Source: an uncultured Pelagibacteraceae bacterium (GTDB taxonomy: Bacteria; Pseudomonadota; Alphaproteobacteria; Pelagibacterales; Pelagibacteraceae). From it: a stretch of DNA of 64,000 nt. A model generated the notes under the pieces. The model saw only the letters and a list, made by a program, of their open reading frames with translations, made no database searches and had not been told where the DNA came from. This document shows, piece by piece, positions 29,117-36,822 of the stretch (positions are counted from its first letter, which is position 1; each line of letters begins with the position of its first letter). The DNA lies in assembly GCA_902588895.1 (NCBI GenBank), contig CACIRC010000002.1:62001-126000 (forward strand). The letters are read 5' to 3'. A program made the translations under genes and the position numbers.

Positions 29117-31164
29117 GCAATATCATTAATTATATCAGCTCTATCGTACAATTTTATCAAAGGTTTGAATTTACTTATATCTTCATTTGATTTTTCTATT
29201 CTTCTCATTTCCTTTTCAGCTAATAAGAAAAGATCACTATTCTGAATTGGATCTGCTAACTTAAAATTTTTTACACCACTTTGTTTAAACCCCAAAATAT
29301 CCCCAAAACCTCGTAATTTCATATCTTCTTCAGATATTAAGAAACCATCATTAGTGTCTTTTAAAATTTTTATTCTTTTTTTTGCATTTTCGCTTAGATT
29401 TGATTTAAACATTAATATGCATGTAGAGTCTTTATCTCCACGGCCAACTCTACCCCTTAATTGATGAAGTTGAGATAAACCAAATTTATTAGCATTTTCA
29501 ATTACAATCGTATTTGCATTTGGAAAATCTATCCCAACCTCAATAATCGTTGTAGAAACCAAAATCTTAAATTTATTATTTAAAAAATTGTTTAGTATTT
29601 CATTTTTTTCATCTACATCAGTTTTTCCATGAAGCAAACAAACTTGATTTGGAAACTTGCTTTCTAAAAATTTATATTTTTTTACAGCTGATGAGTGATC
29701 CAATTTTTTAGATTCTTCAATTAATGGACAAACCCAAAAAATTTGATTTCCTAAGTTAATTTCTTTTTTTATAAATTTTAAAACATCTTCAATTTTAATC
29801 TCTAATTTACTATATGTTTTAATTGGTTTTCTATTTTTAGGTTTTTCTCTAATTATTGAAATATCCATATCACCATAAATTGTCATTGTTAGAGTTCTGG
29901 GTATAGGTGTTGCTGTCATTAATAATACATCACAATTTGATCCACCTTTGTCTGACAATTTTTTTCTTTGATTCACTCCAAACTTATGTTGTTCATCTAT
30001 AATTATTAATCCTAATTTTTTGAAAATTACTTTTTTTTGAAAAATAGCGTGTGTACCAAAAATAATATCAATTTTATTATTTTCTAATCTTTGAAGTATT
30101 TCTTTTTTTACCTTGTATTCTGATTTTCCAGAAATTAGAGCTATATTTATATTTTTAGGAAATAATTTTTTTGCCAGATTAAAATGTTGTCTTGCAAGAA
30201 TTTCTGTAGGAGCCATAAAAGCAACCTGGAAACCAGAATTTATACTATTTATTGCTGCTAAAAGAGACACTATTGTTTTTCCACTACCAACGTCTCCTTG
30301 CAAAAGTCTAAACATTTTAGTTGGTGAACTTAAGTCTTTGTTTATTTCGTTAAGTGATTTTTGTTGATCATCGGTAAGAGAAAAATCCAATTTATCAATT
30401 ATAGAATTTTGTTTATTTAAATTAATAATTTTATTTTTTTTTTTTATTTTTCTAATTTTTTTTCTTATTTCAGAATTAACAAGAAATGTTGAAAATATTT
30501 CATCAAAAGCAAGTCTTTGATAGAAATTTGATTTATAATTTCCAATATTTTCAGGTTTGTGCAGTTCTTTAATTGAGCTATTCCAACTTATATTTTTAAA
30601 TTTAGATAAAATACTTTTAGAGTGCCATTCATTAAAAACTGGTAAATTATTGATTATTTGATTTAAGATTTTATTATATATTTTTTCAGAAATACCCTCA
30701 GTTAATGAGTATTTATTATGAGTTTGCTTGATTAAATAAGAATCCTCAGAAACATATTTTGGATTTGTAATTTGGTATTTATTCCTAAAATGACCTATTT
30801 TACCACTAACAGTAATTTCTTTTCCTAATGGAAGTATTTTTTTTATGTATCCTTCATAACTATTAAAAAAAATAAAATCTATTTCACCAGTTTCATCACT
30901 ACACAAAACTCTATTTGGTAATTTCCTTATCCGCGGGAAGTTATACTTTTGAGGAATTATAGTTACTGTTTGTATTTTACCAATTTTTAAATCTTTTATT
31001 TTTGATGACAAGCTTCTATCTGTATAAGATTTTGGAAGTTTCCATAGTAAATCAAATAAATTATTAATATTTTTCTTCTTTAATAAATTTTTTGTTTTAG
31101 TTCCTACACCTTTTAAAGAACTTAAATCTGACAATAAATATTCATAATTTGTTTTATTATTCAT
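29113..31164 (-). CDS. recG: ATP-dependent DNA helicase RecG
   Basis: This 683-residue protein has an N-terminal wedge/OB domain and helicase motifs LQGDVGSGKTIV (I), MAPTEILARQH (Ia), IDEQH (II), LLMTATPIPRTL (III) and QLRGRVGRGD (VI). It remodels stalled replication forks and Holliday junctions. Its start is 25 bases from the divergent sdhE start. Confidence 0.96.
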   Translation of the reverse strand: MNNKTNYEYLLSDLSSLKGVGTKTKNLLKKKNINNLFDLLWKLPKSYTDRSLSSKIKDLKIGKIQTVTIIPQKYNFPRIRKLPNRVLCSDETGEIDFIFFNSYEGYIKKILPLGKEITVSGKIGHFRNKYQITNPKYVSEDSYLIKQTHNKYSLTEGISEKIYNKILNQIINNLPVFNEWHSKSILSKFKNISWNSSIKELHKPENIGNYKSNFYQRLAFDEIFSTFLVNSEIRKKIRKIKKKNKIINLNKQNSIIDKLDFSLTDDQQKSLNEINKDLSSPTKMFRLLQGDVGSGKTIVSLLAAINSINSGFQVAFMAPTEILARQHFNLAKKLFPKNINIALISGKSEYKVKKEILQRLENNKIDIIFGTHAIFQKKVIFKKLGLIIIDEQHKFGVNQRKKLSDKGGSNCDVLLMTATPIPRTLTMTIYGDMDISIIREKPKNRKPIKTYSKLEIKIEDVLKFIKKEINLGNQIFWVCPLIEESKKLDHSSAVKKYKFLESKFPNQVCLLHGKTDVDEKNEILNNFLNNKFKILVSTTIIEVGIDFPNANTIVIENANKFGLSQLHQLRGRVGRGDKDSTCILMFKSNLSENAKKRIKILKDTNDGFLISEEDMKLRGFGDILGFKQSGVKNFKLADPIQNSDLFLLAEKEMRRIEKSNEDISKFKPLIKLYDRADIINDIA

Positions 31165-31189
31165 TAACTACTAATATATTCTAATTATT

Positions 31190-31453
31190 ATGATCAATAT
31201 AGATGAATTAAAAAAAAAAATTATTTACCGATCTAATTATAGAGGCACAAAAGAAATGGATAATCTTTTAGGTGCATTTACAAAAAAATATATAAATAAT
31301 TTAAATGAGAATGATCTTCTTGATTTAGAAAAACTACTGAATATAGATGACACTAATTTGTATAATTTTTACAATGGTTTTAAAACCGATTTTGAATTTG
31401 AAAATAATAATATCAATTTCTTATATAAAAATTTTAACTATGCACAAAAATGA
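31190..31453 (+). CDS. sdhE: FAD assembly factor SdhE
   Basis: This 87-residue protein has the conserved RGTKEMDNLLGAF segment of the SdhE/Sdh5 family (RGxxE motif). It promotes covalent attachment of FAD to succinate dehydrogenase. Its TGA stop is directly next to the encoded 3' CCA of the convergent tRNA-Ser gene, with no base between. Confidence 0.9.
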   Translation: MINIDELKKKIIYRSNYRGTKEMDNLLGAFTKKYINNLNENDLLDLEKLLNIDDTNLYNFYNGFKTDFEFENNNINFLYKNFNYAQK

Positions 31454-31543
31454 TGGCGGAGAGACTGGGATTCGAACCCAGGAAAGAGTTGCCCCTTTGC
31501 CGGTTTTCAAGACCGGTGCTTTCAACCACTCAGCCATCTCTCC
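31454..31543 (-). tRNA. tRNA-Ser (TGA), integration target
   Basis: On the minus strand this is a 90-base class II tRNA: acceptor stem GGAGAGA/TCTCTCC, anticodon stem CCGGT/ACCGG with loop CTTGAAA (anticodon TGA), a long variable arm, a T arm with GGTTCGAATCC, discriminator G and an encoded CCA. The half from the anticodon loop to the 5' end lies inside the att repeat, so that half and the promoter were supplied by element 1. Confidence 0.97.
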
Positions 31544-31552
31544 GTGAGCAAG
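31505..31552 (-). repeat. att core copy 1 (left end of element 1)
   Basis: This 48-bp direct repeat covers the tRNA-Ser anticodon loop to 5' end plus nine bases of leader, starting TTTCAAGACCGGTGC on the plus strand and ending GTGAGCAAG. The other copies are at 40511 (one difference, A to G) and 55213 (one difference, G to A). It is the only copy attached to a complete tRNA. Confidence 0.95.
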
Positions 31553-31581
31553 TAAATACAAGGCTTATTGAATCTTTTCAA
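31553..31581 (-). promoter_or_regulatory. Element-supplied promoter for tRNA-Ser
   Basis: On the minus strand TTGAAA and TATTTA are separated by exactly 17 bases, ending nine bases before the tRNA 5' end. This sequence is inside element 1 and differs from the sequence beyond att copies 2 and 3, so the integrated element appears to have replaced the host promoter. Confidence 0.65.
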
Positions 31582-31618
31582 CTTAAAAGACACATTAAAA
31601 AAAAATTTTTTTATTGCT

Positions 31619-31641
31619 TGTCTCAAGTTTGTCTCAAGTTT
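31619..31641 (+). repeat. Arm-type repeat pair, left end of element 1
   Basis: Two copies of TGTCTCAAGTTT start at 31619 and 31630 (11-base period). The first CAAGTTT begins 72 bases after the end of the att core. The same 12-mer occurs twice at the right end of this element. The pattern matches integrase arm-binding sites. Confidence 0.7.
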
Positions 31642-31763
31642 TGACATTATTATTCTTATTTTTATTAGTTTTATCTAGATTAAAACAATAGGATTTTAAT
31701 ACACACAACTGATCGTTTTACGCCGTTTTAGACTCTTTGTATGTTGGATGTAATGTTCTAATT

Positions 31764-31855
31764 ATGGACTCACTCACGGCTGTTGCCGTTCGTTCGTCCG
31801 GTTCCTCCAAAGGAGGCTCATTTAAAACTCAAAATAGACGCTTCTATGGAGTCGT
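31764..31855 (+). other. Possible structured RNA or packaging-type site in the left non-coding region
   Basis: The gap from tRNA-Ser to the 62-residue ORF (31544-32011) has no convincing gene. In it, two hairpins, ACGGC-TGTT-GCCGT (31776-31789) and CCTCC-AAA-GGAGG (31804-31816), lie between arms GACTC (31767) and GAGTC (31849) that could close them into one structure. The segment is GC-rich compared with its surroundings. It could be a small RNA, a leader or a DNA recognition site. The rest of the gap holds the tRNA promoter and arm repeats only. Confidence 0.35.
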
Positions 31856-32011
31856 AATGACCATATATTATTAGATGTATCTTACAGATAGACCTTTAGT
31901 GTTTGATCTAGACATTTATAGGGGTCCAGATTGATTTCACTTTCTGAAACATTTTAGAATCTTTTTTAGGTTTTTTTTGTTATTGATTGAAACAGAAAGG
32001 ACAAAAATTTT

Positions 32012-32200
32012 TTGAAAAATTTATATCAAACGGAAACAAGAATTAAGCCCATTGATGAGTGCTTTATTGATTATTGTATCTATTGTGAGAAACACAAGAA
32101 GATAGCCAGGAAGGACTTTTGCCTGGAGAAGATAAGATCAGGAAATATCTGTAAGGATTGTTTGAGCCTACTTGTTAAACAAACCGGATCTTCGCAATAG
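32012..32200 (+). CDS. Small zinc-ribbon-like protein, unknown function
   Basis: This 62-residue ORF starts at TTG with AAAGG about 12 bases upstream. Two cysteine pairs (CIYC and CKDC) are spaced as in a zinc ribbon, with a basic stretch between them. It is the only rightward ORF of element 1 that looks real and ends inside the convergent gene by 33 bases. The function is unknown. It may be a regulator. Confidence 0.5.
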   Translation: MKNLYQTETRIKPIDECFIDYCIYCEKHKKIARKDFCLEKIRSGNICKDCLSLLVKQTGSSQ

Positions 32201-32560
32201 ATCTTTAACAACTTCTCTTTCAGCTTTATTCATACGGAGAAAGGTTTCGCCAAGTTTATTTAATTGGCTATCCAGGTCTATATCTTTGATAGGAATATCT
32301 TCTTTGACCTTTGGTTTTACAGGACCTCCGGCGTCGTATTTGAGTCTTTGAAAGTAATCTTTATCTTTGGATTTTAACCAGTCTAGGAAGGATGTATCAG
32401 GTTTAGCTTCTTTTTTAAATTCTTCCATAAGCGTATCAAGGATATCGTTCATAGCGTCAAACTCTAACTTCTCTTTATCGACTGCTAATAAGATCTCTTT
32501 AGTAGCTTCATTATCTCCTCTGCCAGGAATTGGTTTTTCTATGTTGTTTGGTGTTCTCAT
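32168..32560 (-). CDS. Element 1 protein with GGPVKP motif, unknown function
   Basis: The likely start is the ATG at 32560 (MRTPNNIEKP, 130 residues). The longer ORF in the track adds 60 residues of poor coding character. The protein is acidic, mostly helical, and contains AGGPVKPKVKEDIP, which resembles SGGPVKPVVRKENL in the 229-residue protein of the same element. No known domain is recognised. It is the last gene on the leftward strand. Confidence 0.6.
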   Translation of the reverse strand: MRTPNNIEKPIPGRGDNEATKEILLAVDKEKLEFDAMNDILDTLMEEFKKEAKPDTSFLDWLKSKDKDYFQRLKYDAGGPVKPKVKEDIPIKDIDLDSQLNKLGETFLRMNKAEREVVKDLLRRSGLFNK

Positions 32561-32765
32561 AATTTTGTAGCCTGGAAGATTAAATTCTATTTTGGCAAAC
32601 AGGAACAACTTCCTCCAGGCGTTGATTGATATATAGTTTATAATCTTGGTAAGGCAATTTTTTTGTACTCCTACATTTTCATATAGCTGTGGTGCCTGGA
32701 CTGAATAATCAGGCGACAAGAAACTCTGACAAATTCCCATAGGATTTTGACTATTCGACCACGGA

Positions 32766-32966
32766 TCAGGCTAGGCAAATATTCTGATACCACTATGGTA
32801 TTTCTTGCTAAATGCCCGGATTGAGACTCGCCTAAAACTTTATGAAACAGCAAAGACGCCGTTTTTATTAAGTTAAGTATCGTACACAAGGTACACAAGT
32901 ATAATTTTCTTGCCTAGACTGAATTGTTTTTAATTATTGTTGTATATAGGGCTTCGCCTAGACTGA
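32766..32966. repeat. Iteron-like repeats, candidate replication or packaging site
   Basis: In the 499-base gap before the leftward gene cluster (32561-33059) GCCTAGACTGA occurs at 32912 and 32956, 44 bases apart. An inverted near-copy, TCAGGCTAGGCAA, lies at 32766. Also present are a palindrome ATACCA-CTA-TGGTAT (32787-32801) and a tandem GTACACAAG pair (32882-32899). A 75-codon ORF overlaps this region but looks spurious. The element encodes a primase-helicase, so an origin is a reasonable guess. Confidence 0.45.
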
Positions 32967-33059
32967 CTAACCTGAATAAGCTGATATGAAAGTTCTTTGT
33001 CCGTCCTGGATATTTAGGGGTTCAGGATAACAATAGGAAACAGGGTAGGAGATTAGGCA

Positions 33060-33374
33060 TTAGTACATTTGAAAAGGTCTAATTCGTTTCGCTTTACAAT
33101 GTTTGCAATCACATAAGTAAGGTTCAACCATATCTTTTGGATCTGGAAAGTATGTATTAGGTGCTTCTGATCTTAATACCCACTTATTACCAACTCTCAC
33201 ACACTCCTCGCCAAAGGCATTAACCTTTATTTTCCGTCCGGAATAATCTCTAGGTCTAGACGCTCGTTCCATTATTGCATTTAGGCGTTTAAATGCTTTG
33301 TCTTGTCGTTTCTTCTCTCTTTGGATCTTGTTCCACTCCTTATTGTACTTCCGGAATATGCTCTTTGAGTCCAT
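33060..33374 (-). CDS. Small basic protein with CxCxxC motif
   Basis: This 104-residue protein has a basic, helical N-terminus (NKIQREKKRQ-like) and a C-terminal CDCKHCKAKR cluster that could bind zinc or nucleic acid. Its start overlaps the stop of the nuclease-like gene by one base, so the two are translationally linked. No family is recognised. Confidence 0.6.
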   Translation of the reverse strand: MDSKSIFRKYNKEWNKIQREKKRQDKAFKRLNAIMERASRPRDYSGRKIKVNAFGEECVRVGNKWVLRSEAPNTYFPDPKDMVEPYLCDCKHCKAKRIRPFQMY

Positions 33375-33721
33375 TAATCTGATTTCTCCAATAAACTAAA
33401 TAAATGATCTATGTCTATTATAGCCAAAGGCGTCTCTCTGTTCATCTTGATAACAAGCAAAGGTTCTAATTTGCCGTGGTTTTGGCATTGTTTAAAATGT
33501 TTGTAGATCGTCTTATATTCCTCTCTGTTCTTACACTCAACATCATAAGGAAATAATTTTCTAGCTGTTAGACTCAATAACTTAATATCAGATCCAGGTT
33601 CACTATCTCTGGCTGATCTAATATCCTTCTTCTTCAAGTAGGGAAATAAATCTATTATCTTTTGTAAGACAACATTTTGTAGATACTTGCCTTTAGCTTT
33701 GAGACTTTTTGCTGATCGCAT
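33374..33721 (-). CDS. Putative PD-(D/E)XK nuclease, Holliday-junction-resolvase-like
   Basis: This 115-residue protein has a segment PGSDIKLLS followed by FPYDVECKN. The spacing of D and ExK fits the active site of small PD-(D/E)XK nucleases used by phages for junction resolution or DNA processing. The rest is too divergent to name a family. Its place next to a primase-helicase supports a role in DNA replication or recombination. Confidence 0.55.
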   Translation of the reverse strand: MRSAKSLKAKGKYLQNVVLQKIIDLFPYLKKKDIRSARDSEPGSDIKLLSLTARKLFPYDVECKNREEYKTIYKHFKQCQNHGKLEPLLVIKMNRETPLAIIDIDHLFSLLEKSD

Positions 33722-33914
33722 TTGTACCTTCTTTACTAGGTCTTTGATCTCGCATTGTTTGATGTCTCATAAAACTAAACTCATCCGGATATGCTTTAAT
33801 CATTTTATTAACCGGACCTTCTATTACACCTAACATCTTTGGAATCTTTATACCTTTAACTTCTGTAATGATTGTCTTGGTATAAAACTTTAGACCATAT
33901 TTTTTATAATCCAT
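33693..33914 (-). CDS. Small element 1 protein, unknown function
   Basis: This 73-residue protein has no recognised motif. It overlaps the nuclease-like gene by 29 bases and the primase-helicase stop by one base, so it sits inside one tight leftward operon and is likely translated. Confidence 0.5.
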   Translation of the reverse strand: MDYKKYGLKFYTKTIITEVKGIKIPKMLGVIEGPVNKMIKAYPDEFSFMRHQTMRDQRPSKEGTNAISKKSQS

Positions 33915-36169
33915 TATATTATTCCTCCTTTCTCTAGATCCTCTGGCACAACAGGGAAATATAATTCATCAACCAATTCCTGTGGTTTCTTGCCAAAGTG
34001 TTTATCTAAATCTCTAATTAAATACAGCGTTGGTTTAGTAATCTTTTTATCTATTGAGACTCTGCATTGTCCTAAAGATCTTCCACCTATTTGTTCAAGC
34101 GCCATAGCAACATCATTAATTCTTCCGTTCCTCAACATTCCTTTGGATCGGAGGATGTTATATAATTCAGTAGATCCAATTATTATTTGCTTCTCTCTAA
34201 ATGGATATTCTTGTTCTTCAAATAATTGTCTTACTATTTTGGTTAATGGGTGTTCTCCACCTTTACTCATTTGTGATCTAAATGGTGTATCAGGTGCAAC
34301 TCCTTTTGGTTTAAAGTCCTCTGATATTTGTCTCTCCTTTAAACTATTAAGAATAGCTTTAGCGCCTCCTTCATCTAACCAGGTATGATAATCAGAATAG
34401 AATTGATCATTCATTCTTGGCTGTTCTGATATATAAACCCAATATCTAACTTCATTTGGAGGTAGTGATAGGGCGTCTTTGTGGTTCGTAAATAATAAAT
34501 AATTCGTACAGGATTTGACTATCTTATAATCAACATACAACGCTCTAGAAGATATATTCTCCTCTGTAATAATTCTTTTTAAATTATTCAATAATGCTGT
34601 CTTCTCATCAAACTTTCCGGCTGATTGCATTTCATCTATCAATACAATTTGGCTATTAGTTAAATATCCTTTTGATTTATCTAGTGCCTGACCAACATCT
34701 ATTTCTTTGGCATTGTGAGAACCAAACATTAATTTAATCGCTCTCCAGATTGAACCTTTTCCGACCTGGAATTGTGTAGATACAAGAATACAGGCGTGTC
34801 TTATTTTTTCTCCAGGATGTTGGACCATATAAGCCAACCAATCTAGAAAGTGTTCTTTGTATTTTGTGCTGTCATTAAAATAATGATCTAACAACATATC
34901 CCATAATGTTATGTCTCCAATTTCTGGAATAATATCTCCAGGTATATATGAATTTAGATATAGCTTTTTTTCTATTTCAATCAGTCTTTGTTTAGGATCA
35001 TAACTCTTTGGATCATACACCCAATCCTCAACAACAATCCTTCTGGCGCTGTGCATAATGAATTGACTAGCTGATTTCTCTTTGAACAATCTAGCATAAG
35101 TAAAATTAATAGCTGATTTGTCATATTCTTCGTTAGTAGTTAAATCAAAAAATTTATCTCTCTGCTTAATATAGATAACATTCTTTAGTAATTCTGCTCT
35201 GGCTATTTCTGGATCTTCTATTTTAAATTTTAATCTAGCTCGTTCTATCTTCTTTTCATAATAGCTTTCATCTGCGCCGGTATCTTTGAGTCTTAATAAC
35301 ATTGTCATTATTTCCTCATCTGTCTTCATAGATACAATCATCTTGGCAACATACAGAGTAATCATATCATCAAAGTATGAGTCATCATCTAGGCTCATCT
35401 TTTCATCTACAATCTGTCTATAAATATCTTTTGGAGATAGCTTTTGTGTACCTGGATCTAGTATAGATCCTTCGTTGTCTTCTTCTATTTCCTGTTCAAC
35501 TTTATCCTGTACATCTTCTTCAAGGTCCTCCGGATCATAATTAACAAAGTGTGCCGTTGATTTAGAAGCGTTTTTGCAATTAGTTATAAATTGCTCTGGT
35601 GTAATACTAACAACTTTATCTCTATAAACTATCAATGCTGTTGGAGATGTTTCTTGATTTAGATTGTAAGATCTATACGGAAGTGTAATTCCATTTCCGT
35701 AATCTCCAGGCTCAACACTATCTTGTTTAGGAAATATTTCTGTCTTTGAGGATAGCTTTAATTGTTTTCTACAATACCTCAACCAACCTCTCATCCTTCT
35801 TGCTAGTACAGGCGCATTTGCAAAAGAATAAAAATGTAATCCTCCAGATTTACTTTCACAAGCAATCAGGTCAAACTCTCTAGCTTTGATTATTAGATCT
35901 ACTTTGTTTTTTACATCCAGGTCATAGGTATCAACATCTATTGCACCCCAATAACAATATTCTGAATCTATAATAGGGGAAGGTGTTAAGCCTCCGGCTG
36001 TCTTAAAATGATTATAATAATTCTGTAATTTCAGATCTCCTGTAATAGCTGTATATGTGAATTTTACTTTACCATTACTGCCTTTTTGATTGATAGGTAA
36101 AGCCTGATATCCTTTTGTAGCTTTGAATATATCCGGAAACTTATCTATTACTTCATCACTCGCTCTCAA
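33914..36169 (-). CDS. Primase-helicase: TOTE-like AEP primase fused to SF3/D5-type helicase
   Basis: This 751-residue protein is the replication enzyme of element 1. The N-terminal part (about residues 40-180) has the archaeo-eukaryotic primase pattern of TOTE-like proteins: WGAIDVDTYD, KSGGLHFYSF and EIFPKQD followed by GNGITLPYRS. The C-terminal part (about residues 430-620) is an SF3/virus-type helicase with Walker A STQFQVGKGSIW, Walker B QIVLIDEMQ and sensor-like YLLFTNHKDALSLP. Such fusions start and unwind replication of phages, plasmids and satellites. It overlaps the upstream gene by 14 bases. Confidence 0.8.
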   Translation of the reverse strand: MRASDEVIDKFPDIFKATKGYQALPINQKGSNGKVKFTYTAITGDLKLQNYYNHFKTAGGLTPSPIIDSEYCYWGAIDVDTYDLDVKNKVDLIIKAREFDLIACESKSGGLHFYSFANAPVLARRMRGWLRYCRKQLKLSSKTEIFPKQDSVEPGDYGNGITLPYRSYNLNQETSPTALIVYRDKVVSITPEQFITNCKNASKSTAHFVNYDPEDLEEDVQDKVEQEIEEDNEGSILDPGTQKLSPKDIYRQIVDEKMSLDDDSYFDDMITLYVAKMIVSMKTDEEIMTMLLRLKDTGADESYYEKKIERARLKFKIEDPEIARAELLKNVIYIKQRDKFFDLTTNEEYDKSAINFTYARLFKEKSASQFIMHSARRIVVEDWVYDPKSYDPKQRLIEIEKKLYLNSYIPGDIIPEIGDITLWDMLLDHYFNDSTKYKEHFLDWLAYMVQHPGEKIRHACILVSTQFQVGKGSIWRAIKLMFGSHNAKEIDVGQALDKSKGYLTNSQIVLIDEMQSAGKFDEKTALLNNLKRIITEENISSRALYVDYKIVKSCTNYLLFTNHKDALSLPPNEVRYWVYISEQPRMNDQFYSDYHTWLDEGGAKAILNSLKERQISEDFKPKGVAPDTPFRSQMSKGGEHPLTKIVRQLFEEQEYPFREKQIIIGSTELYNILRSKGMLRNGRINDVAMALEQIGGRSLGQCRVSIDKKITKPTLYLIRDLDKHFGKKPQELVDELYFPVVPEDLEKGGII

Positions 36170-36413
36170 TGTCTTCCTCCTCTGTGAAATCTATATTTTT
36201 TAGCTTTTTAATTTTATCTGGTAAGCCGTCTGGTACCTCAACTGACAAATCTAAACTGCCGTCAGTAGAGCTATCAACTTTAACATCCAGGTCTTGCATA
36301 TCCTCAATGTGTATTATTTCTTCGTTCAATCTTTTCAATACATCATCAAGATCAACGCAATCATCATAGAGGTGTGTTATTCTATGACACTTAAACAATC
36401 TTTTTATAACCAT
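36156..36413 (-). CDS. Small acidic protein, unknown function
   Basis: This 85-residue, strongly acidic protein (EEEDIESE at the end) has no recognised domain. It overlaps the primase-helicase start by 14 bases and the ribbon-helix-helix gene by 23. Co-translation with the primase suggests an accessory replication role, but that is only context. Confidence 0.5.
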   Translation of the reverse strand: MVIKRLFKCHRITHLYDDCVDLDDVLKRLNEEIIHIEDMQDLDVKVDSSTDGSLDLSVEVPDGLPDKIKKLKNIDFTEEEDIESE

Positions 36414-36585
36414 TTATAACTCCTTGTTTTTTTGGATTAGCCAGGCGATCGCTTACAAGTGCTTCAATAGTTTTAGAAATACTTATCTGAATTCCTGGCG
36501 TTATTGTTTTTGATAACCTATCTAATTTGGAATAGGTCTCGTGTTTTAATGAAACATTTCTGTATTTATTAAAATCTGTCATCAT
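36391..36585 (-). CDS. Ribbon-helix-helix type DNA-binding protein
   Basis: This 64-residue protein begins with a short beta strand (YRNVSLKHETYSKLDRLSK) followed by two helices with ISISKTIEALVSDRL, the layout of Arc/CopG-type repressors. It probably controls element 1 gene expression or copy number. It abuts the coiled-coil gene upstream. Confidence 0.6.
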   Translation of the reverse strand: MMTDFNKYRNVSLKHETYSKLDRLSKTITPGIQISISKTIEALVSDRLANPKKQGVINGYKKIV

Positions 36586-36822
36586 TTAATTATCAAATCT
36601 ATTTGGATCAAAGAATTCTTGGATGTCTTTCGTTCTTTGAGATTTTATTACATCCTGGAGTTCATAAATTTTAGAAGTGAGTTTTGTTATCTTCTCATTC
36701 TTTAAACCTATTTCAGTCCAGAGTTCAGCTATATGTGTTGTTTGCTTACCGGCAACATCTGTCAATCTATCGTTTGAAGATATTAGAGTTTCCAATAAAT
36801 ATTTTAATTCATACTTATTCAT
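36586..36822 (-). CDS. Small coiled-coil protein
   Basis: This 78-residue protein is almost entirely helical with a heptad-like middle (IAELWTEIGLKNEKITKLTSKIYEL). No family is recognised. It shares one base with the upstream gene stop and directly precedes the ribbon-helix-helix gene. Confidence 0.5.
   Translation of the reverse strand: MNKYELKYLLETLISSNDRLTDVAGKQTTHIAELWTEIGLKNEKITKLTSKIYELQDVIKSQRTKDIQEFFDPNRFDN

Noticed and set aside
31347-31644. Two plus-strand ORFs crossing tRNA-Ser (66 and 64 residues)
   Set aside because: They read through the antisense of tRNA-Ser, giving the familiar artefact peptide with GFEPR. They are not genes.
32671-32898. 75-residue minus-strand ORF in element 1
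   Set aside because: It overlaps the iteron-like region, has no recognisable motif and poor coding character, and the longer upstream extension of the neighbouring gene is also doubtful.
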